Origin: Muscardinus avellanarius
Taxonomy: Eukaryota; Chordata; Mammalia; Rodentia; Gliridae
Reading direction: 5' to 3'
Assembly: GCA_963383645.1 (NCBI GenBank)
Contig: OY726563.1
Location: 28,366,821-28,430,820, forward strand
DNA: 64,000 bases
Shown here: positions 57,610 through 64,000 of the stretch, piece by piece
Layout: each line of letters starts with the position of its first letter
How positions within the stretch are numbered: position 1 is the stretch's first letter
Translations under genes and position numbers: made by a program
Notes under the pieces: generated by a model
Database searches by the model: none
Seen by the model: only the letters and a program-made list of their open reading frames with translations
What the model was told of the DNA's origin: nothing

Positions 57610-59618
57610 CTCTAAGATAAACAATGCGTTTGTGGTTAACAATCTTGTTTATGAAAACATCAAAAAATCTAATGCTGCAAAGACATAATGTTTATGTTAA
57701 GTGAAAACCTCACTCATGTTTTTTCTGATAGACAAAGTAGTATTTCAGATGAGCAACAATTTTCTTGTTGTACTGAGCCTTGTTAGTAATGAAACACTTC
57801 CAAATATTAGTGATAGTAGAAATATAGCACAGGGCTCTCCACCAGGGAGGGAAAACAGTTACAGAAAAAAATCTACCTTTCAGTACAATGCAAATATGTG
57901 TGCCTCAACCTATAATGTATTCCGTCACTATCTAGCTTGTCATGTTGACAGAGAACGAAAACTTGATAAGACTAGATATGTTGGTGTTAACAGCACACTG
58001 CATCCTCCACTAGGTCCAAGAAAAGTGCCTCATTTATGTCAGCACCAAAGTACTGTTCTTCAATTATTCAGGAATTTAGAGATCTCATAATAAAACATGG
58101 TTAGTAGCTTAAATCTCTATCTAAATGTAGTACGTCTCATGCTGCTCTGACAATATGCAATTAACTGCAAGGCAGTCTGCCTCAGATTTTACTATTTCTC
58201 AAGAAAATTGTTTCAAAATATTCTATAATACTAATATCTTACTGAAAAATTTCCACTCATAGGTTCTCATGATTCATACTTTTATAAAGGTTTCTAAGAT
58301 ATACTTAATCACTTTTGTCTATCACTACTAAACCTGGCAATAATAAACCTGGTACTTCATAATTACTTTGTGATTCTATAGAAAATTCACAAGATAAGTG
58401 GTTTTTTGGCATTTGAATAACAAAATACTTTATTCAGGAAGAGGAGGAGGGCTATTTTTTTGGCAACCATTTGTAAGACAAGCTGAAAGCAGAATTCTGC
58501 TCTGGGAGGTAAAGCTACTTAATAAATACTATTGATGTGGTCCTACTCTTGATGAATTTTGCAAAACAACAGTAAATAGGAACACTGTAAGTCATTTTTC
58601 CAATGCTTTCTGCAAGAGGGCCGAACCAAAACATACTGTTTTAGTGTATTTGTTAAAAAAAATAATTATTTATAACTTTTATATTAGAATTGTATATTTT
58701 ATATAAAAATAGGTTCATAATTAAACTATCCAAATTTGTATATTAAACAGAACAACGTAAGTTTGCAATGAGAGATTAGTTGCAAACTTATTCTCTATTA
58801 TTGATATTTCCTTCCCTTGGAATAGTCAATAAATGATTCCCCTATATAAATCCATTATAATTGTGTGCAGAAATAAGTTAGCCCATCAGTTAACTTTAGA
58901 GGACCAGGTGATAACCAAATGAATTCTACTCCTTTATCAAGACATTTATATAAATCTACTACTATTTCTCTTTTAAAATGAAAACATTTAAAGTACTTGC
59001 AAAAAATAGCAGCCTTCTAATGAGTTTTCCACAAAATGATCATCCTAACTGCTACTTTCTTTTGAACTACAGTGCTTACAGAAGAATCATTAATTTTAAG
59101 ATTAACACCATTTCAATGTTTCCTCTTAGGCAATTCTATTAACACTTTTCAGTGAAACAGTACAGAACATAGAGCAAAAGCTTTAAGGTACATGTACTTT
59201 TTATGGTAAATAAGTGTGAATACCAATCTAAGCCTCTTAACAGTGTGTACAAGGTTAGTGTCCAAACCACTTCACTAGAGCAAATATTAATTCTATATGT
59301 AATCAGTGAATGGATGTGGAGGATAAGGGAAAAACATATTACCATTTATACTAATGGTTCACTTTCTATAAAAATATTTAGACTTGTTACACAATTATTT
59401 GCTGCAATGTTTGGTAAATGATTTAAAGGGTACAAAAGCAACTCATAGTGTATTTCTTTCTTTTAGCCTCAGGGAGAGCAGAAACTTTCGATCTTCTCCT
59501 ATTCTAGGTGAAACTGAGGCACAATGTCTAACCACATAATGAATAGCACATATCTCCATGTCTCCTTCCCAGAGATATGCTCATTGACAAGGCATAATTT
59601 CCCATTAAAAAGAATATC

Positions 59619-59788
59619 CGATCTGGATTAATGAGGTTCTACACCTGAACATGTGTAAAATTATGAATAAGACATGGTTAACCTGGACAACCATTGGTGG
59701 GGGGAGGAAAGGGGGCGGGGGTGAGAGGGCACCAAATATAGTATAAATGTATACTACTTATGTTCAATAAAAAATTGTTAAAAAAAAG
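59619..59788 (+). mobile_element. 5'-truncated L1 tail inside the TMEM47 3' UTR
   Basis: About 170 bp of L1 3' end (gacatggttaacctggacaa, a G-rich tract, then ttcaataaaaaattg and A-run). It closely parallels 17155-17290 of the twin-primed L1. A likely duplication aaaaagaatat lies on both sides. It is antisense to TMEM47. Confidence 0.88.
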
Positions 59789-60354
59789 AATATTCTTGAA
59801 GGTAGAATGTGTATCATTAACCAGTTAGCTATATTCAAAACACCCATTAGATGTTGGAGGGCTGTTCACATTTCAAGAGCTCACTCAAGCAAATAACCAA
59901 TAGCCAATGTAGTCACTGGGTAGGATAAAAAGGTGATAAGGGTTCTAACAGTGGAATCCTTGTCAGCCCAAAGGAACTTACAAATGTTGTTTATACCAGT
60001 TGCTCCCCTGCAGGCAATAGGAAATTCAGGCAATTCTCATTCCAACTAGATTCTCATAATAGTTGCTGTCATACATACCCTTCACTTGTCAAGGAAAATG
60101 ATATGAACATATTGGAAGTTTGCAGCATTTGCCTAAGTCTAATCAGCTCTTTTAATTTGTGCAGGTCTCTAAAATGGATGTAAAAGCTGGTTATGATATT
60201 GAAAACCAAAAGGCAAAATATATTAAATCAACTGAGCAAACTGCTTTGATACTCCACAAGTATTTTAAAAACAGTGAGTTAGAAAAGATGCAGACGTAAA
60301 ACTTTTGTTGGGTGGTTGATTTTTCTTTCTTTTTTTTTAATCTGAGACTTGGTT

Positions 60355-60549
<195 letters not shown>

Positions 60550-61228
60550 TCAGAATTAGAAAATGTTATTTACAGGAAGTAGAAGAATAAAAACATAACT
60601 ACGCATATTATAAGGGTTACTTTTTAAGGGAAAAAATTTTAAAGCACTGCTTATTGTAGATGGAGTACTTTAAAATACTAACTTTTTTGTTTAAACATTT
60701 TTACAGTATGTTAAGAATTGCCCTATTTGTAATAGTGATTCTCACCTTACAAACACATATACAATTATTAAATAGTACTAGTTATGCAAAATTTTCCTTC
60801 TATACAGATCCTGTAAGTATAAAAATAGTGACTTCAATGCAAACACAAACCCTTGTTATTTATTCATGTGCTCGAGAAACTAGGAAATTCAAATTCCCAT
60901 CAACTGATGAAATTGGTCAACCAGTGAATCATGAGATATCCCTTTATTGTCATTATGACTTTGCATCTAACTCAGCCCAGTATTCCAGAAAGTTCTGCCT
61001 TACTTAATAAAGTCCTATCACTCCGATCCAAAAGTAGTTTCATTCTTTTCCTTTATTCAGTCCATGTTTCTCATCTTTAAAGAGGCTCTAAAATTATCTT
61101 TGTCAAGAAACCACAATTATCATCTTTCTGTTATAGCTAATAGATGATACTTCATATCTCTTTTCCATCTGTTTTCAAGAGAGAAGTCAATGAAGGCATG
61201 GAAGATGTTATTGAAAAACTTAGGATAG

Positions 61229-61399
61229 CCGGGCATGGTGGCGCAGCTTGTAATCCCCGTGCTTGGGAGGCGGAGACAGGAGGATAGTGCAGGTTCGAAG
61301 CCAGCTGTGCTGGCTTAAGAGACCCTGTTTCCAAATAAAAATATAAAATACCTCTCGGAGTGTAGCCCAGAGGTAGAAGGGTTTCCCGGAACCCCAGTA

Positions 61400-61446
<47 letters not shown>
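61229..61446 (+). mobile_element. Young short-subfamily B1-dID SINE with (CA)n tail
   Basis: Copy from tagccgggcatggtggcgca to ggaaccccagtaccacacac; the tail became about 21 CA units (61404-61446). It lies in the last TMEM47 intron. Confidence 0.94.
61404..61446. repeat. (CA)n microsatellite in a SINE tail
   Basis: Uninterrupted CA dinucleotides grown from the SINE terminus accac. Confidence 0.95.
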
Positions 61447-61450
<4 letters not shown>

Positions 61451-62039
61451 TAAATAAATAAATGAAAAGCTATTAGGATAAGGATGGCTACTATAGCAGA
61501 GCACAAAATTTAGCTCTCATCTCCTAGTTACATCTTAGCTTCCAGTCAGGACAAAAGAGGACATGTGATGAGTCATATTTAATAAAATAAAATAAAACAA
61601 TTCATGAGTAATGTAGAAGAAGGAAAGTTTTCTTAAACTAAAAGTAAAGTGGCATATATCCTGTAGATATTTCTACATGGGACACACAAGAGATGACATC
61701 ATCTCTTTAAAATTTAAAACTTCCCATTAGATAAATTTTATGTAACTTGCACTTAATTAAATTACTCAATGAGAATTTATGAGATGGATCTCTCTCCTTC
61801 TTTATTTCATGACAGTTTCAACACCCAAGAAATAAACAATCTTCTCCCTAAAAATCTAGGGTAAAGTTATATTTAATAGGAGTTGAGAAACTACTGAATC
61901 TGGTCTGCAGCTTGTTTTTCAAAAGAAATTTCATTGGAGCATAGATATGCTCACTCACTTCTGAAGTGGCCACATTACAAAAGCATATAAACCTAAAAGT
62001 ACTTTCTTTTTTTTGACTTTCTTTTTAGATTAAATATTT

Positions 62040-62120
62040 TATTTTTTTTAATTGGTGCATTGTAGTCATATATCACATTGGAGTACAAGACTTGAGAGGA
62101 TATACAAGCACACAAGCAGT
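62040..62120 (-). mobile_element. Truncated copy of the composite retroposon's 3' end
   Basis: The plus strand reads aattggtgcattgtagtcat and then gagtacaagacttgagagga. This is the reverse complement of 24709-24790, with only a few bases missing. A T/A-rich tail sits on the left. Either a severely truncated copy of the same element or an L1 with the same 3' end. Confidence 0.85.
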
Positions 62121-62243
62121 AAGAGCCAACCTCTTATATATGAAGTAATATTTTTGGTTTAAATGATTATTGTATAATTCACCTTAAAATACTATAAATT
62201 CTTGAAGTTCAAGAACAAAAATGTGAACAATTAAGGTCCTTTT

Positions 62244-62510
62244 TGGGGGGATCCTGGGGGTTGAAACCAGAGGCATCCTACAAATGAGCTACACCCCCAA
62301 CCCTATTTTATTTTTCTTTCTTTTTTGTTTTTGTGGTACTAGGGATTGAAGCCAGAAGCATTCTATTTCTATCCCCAGCCACTTTTATTTTTTGTATTAA
62401 AACAGGGTCTCACTAAGTTGCTGAGACTGGCCTGGAATCTGCCATTCTCCTGTCTCAACCTACCAAGTGCCAGGATTACAGGCATGTGCCATGACACCCG
62501 AGTCTTTATT
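62244..62510 (-). mobile_element. Minus-strand B1-dID SINE with an extra ID half
   Basis: Two ID-like halves occur in a row (gatcctgggggttgaaacca near 62250, then ggtactagggattgaagcca near 62335), followed by one B1 half ending gccatgacacccgag. It is either two SINEs, one truncated, or a tandem ID variant. Confidence 0.8.
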
Positions 62511-63010
62511 AAACTTTTTAAAAAGAGCAACAGGAAGGGTAGTTTGTTTAATGAAACTGGAATTTTATGCCTTAATATCTATGCCCATCTATTCTTAGAA
62601 CCTATGGATCATATTACCAAATATGAATAACATTCCTGGGAAGCCCACAAAACATCGTCTACCTCTGGCATAAAAATGATAAAATACAACAAAGTCCTGA
62701 AGGCATGATTCTTCAAAAACATTACTTTCTATAGAATCTGAGTAGGAAGTAAGGGATCTGGAACCAAATTTAAGAATTTCAAAAATTTTTGCCTTGTAAC
62801 TCAATACTTGTATTTTATTACTGAGAGTGAACAGAGAGGTTTATGTAAAAGTGAATCTCTTTACATTCAAAATAGAAACTATACCCTGTTTTTAGCTTAA
62901 AAAATCTCAGAAAAAAGTTTTAGGTCATTGTTAGGACTCAGCTGAGAGCATATTATATAACCCACACTTTGTCTATTTTCAGTAAGTGATAAAATGTACA
63001 TTAAGTAGAC

Positions 63011-63034
63011 GCCGGGCGTGGTGGCACACACTTA
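63011..63034 (+). mobile_element. 24-nt SINE head followed by A-run
   Basis: The phrase gccgggcgtggtggcacaca is an exact B1-dID start but stops after cactt and is followed by aaaaaag. No ID half or linker exists. Confidence 0.7.
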
Positions 63035-63309
63035 AAAAAGTATGCTCTTTGCCTTTGTGGGAAAAGGGGACCTTTCATGTTGTAAATGTCTTAAAGTAAA
63101 CAAAAAGTCAATTACTACCAACCAATGAAGTACAGAAAAAAAAATTCCAAAGTTACTAAACGTATTGCAAAAAAATATTTCTTTTTAGGTTTCTATGATC
63201 TAGTCACTAATATAATTGCTGATCCTGCCCAGGATGACTGAGATATGAAAAGAAACAGTTCAAATTATGCTATGCCCATGTATTAAAGTATCACTATGAA
63301 TCTTACTAT

Positions 63310-63425
63310 TATGTAGGAGGAGGGGTGGGACCTAAGCGAAACACACCAAAACCTGTGCACATGTTTGTATGACAATCTCACTATGCTATATGATTACAAT
63401 GTATCCATAAAATATATTAAAAGAA
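63310..63425 (+). mobile_element. Possible L1-like 3' end
   Basis: A G-rich tract (gaggaggggtgggacc) is followed by ctatatgattacaatgtatc and A-rich text, paralleling the terminus at 24740-24800 but more diverged. Confidence 0.55.
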
Positions 63426-63454
63426 GTGTGAGTTATGTATAGTCATTAAGTTGC

Positions 63455-64000
63455 TGTTCAACAAATTCATCCATTCCATAAATATCTGATTGTTTCTAAA
63501 GTAGTACAGTATAAGATATTACTGGTAATAAAAGAGACAAAGCTGCTACTCTGATCCCTAGGCAGCCCATTAGTAAGTAAATACTGAGTACAATGGCAAG
63601 TACTGCTGAGAGACAGGGAAATCCAAGAAAGCAGGACCAGAGGGATGAAGGCTACACTTTTAGATGGATAATGGGAAAAGGCTACTCTGAAGAGGAAATA
63701 TTTGAGAACAGACCTAAATGAAATAGAGGTCCAGGTCAATATAGTAGTGAGTGAGCATTCTAGGTGGAGAAAGGTACAGGCAGCACCCAACTCCTTACAC
63801 AAAGAGCATCCAGTATACTAGAATACCAAGAAGAATGCCATAGTTGCAGCAGAGGCCACAGAGGGAGAGAATAGCCATGGAAGGGACAGGAGGGGCCTGA
63901 TCATGTACAGTTCATGAACAGCCTTGAGAACCATGGTTAGAAGTCTGGATTTTATTCAAAATGTGATAGACAGCTGCTAGAGAGTGAGCAGGTAAGTGAC
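63455..64000 (+). mobile_element. Ancient mammalian interspersed repeat (family uncertain)
   Basis: The order attcatccattccataaata, gaggaaatatttgagaacag, cctaaatgaaatagaggtcc, gagcattctaggtggagaaa, gcctgatcatgtacagttca and ctggattttattcaaaatgt follows a widespread old mammalian repeat whose consensus has the same phrases. Possibly L2-related; I could not confirm the family. The minus-strand frame at 63467-63802 is antisense to it and spurious. Confidence 0.6.

Larger units (their letters stand above)
56950..60354 (-). other. TMEM47: TMEM47 3' untranslated region (inferred extent)
   Basis: This is the AT-rich sequence following the TMEM47 stop codon on the minus strand. It is unusually poor in SINEs for this window, which is typical of a constrained 3' UTR. 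The human transcript also has a 3' UTR of several kilobases (knowledge). It contains a (GT)n(AT)n microsatellite at 57544-57606 and an antisense L1 tail at 59619-59788. The open frame at 57701-58090 (+) lies antisense within it and is treated as chance. The distal end is inferred from the AATAAA at 56970-56975; use of nearer signals cannot be excluded. Confidence 0.65.

Noticed and set aside
57701..58090. 129-codon plus-strand frame
   Set aside because: It lies antisense inside the inferred TMEM47 3' UTR, without domain or splice signals.

Overview
The window is mammalian nuclear DNA and most likely comes from a squirrel-family rodent (Sciuridae). The main evidence is the dominant SINE, present in more than 30 copies. 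It fuses a B1-like (7SL-derived) head to a tRNA/ID-like 3' half, the B1-dID type known from sciurids and their relatives. The background is AT-rich and almost gene-free. No prokaryotic features, CRISPR arrays or rRNA genes were seen.

Only one cellular gene is supported. The minus strand at 60355-60522 encodes the last 55 residues of TMEM47, a small four-pass membrane protein of the PMP22/claudin superfamily. It has a splice acceptor at 60523-60524 and a long 3' UTR that probably ends at a polyadenylation signal near 56970. In human, TMEM47 lies in a gene-poor part of the X chromosome (Xp21.1), which fits this window. Bases above 60523 are the last intron; everything below about 56950 is the downstream intergenic desert.

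Layout: 1-13250 is unique AT-rich DNA with scattered SINEs, microsatellites and worn L1 ends. 13446-29930 is an ancient minus-strand L1 broken by a stack of younger insertions: nested SINEs, a twin-primed inverted L1 (15021-17291), two solo LTRs (17338-17765 and 18636-19369), further SINEs, a 4.9 kb GC-rich composite VNTR retroposon (19914-24803), and a 3.9 kb non-coding LTR element with intact LTR pair (25772-29699). 29930-34820 holds an old plus-strand L1 and several LTRs. 34820-56900 is desert with SINEs, MIRs, one TTAGGG-like minisatellite (39297-39690) and dinucleotide repeats. 56950-64000 is the 3' end of TMEM47 and part of its last intron.

The most unusual item is the 19914-24803 element. 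It has perfect 14-bp target-site duplications, an A-rich tail, about five 125-bp GC-rich repeats at the 5' end, a 480-bp unrecognised module, about 33 copies of a 100-bp VNTR, and an L1-like 3' end that recurs truncated elsewhere in the window. In architecture, though not in sequence, it resembles the primate SVA/LAVA composite retroposons. The second is the non-autonomous LTR element, which has an IAP-like tRNA-Phe-type primer site and an internal region made of GC-rich minisatellites with YY1-like motifs. The two elements are GC-rich islands that can mimic CpG islands and yield many spurious open frames. All coordinates of worn repeats are by eye and approximate; those with target-site duplications are close to exact.
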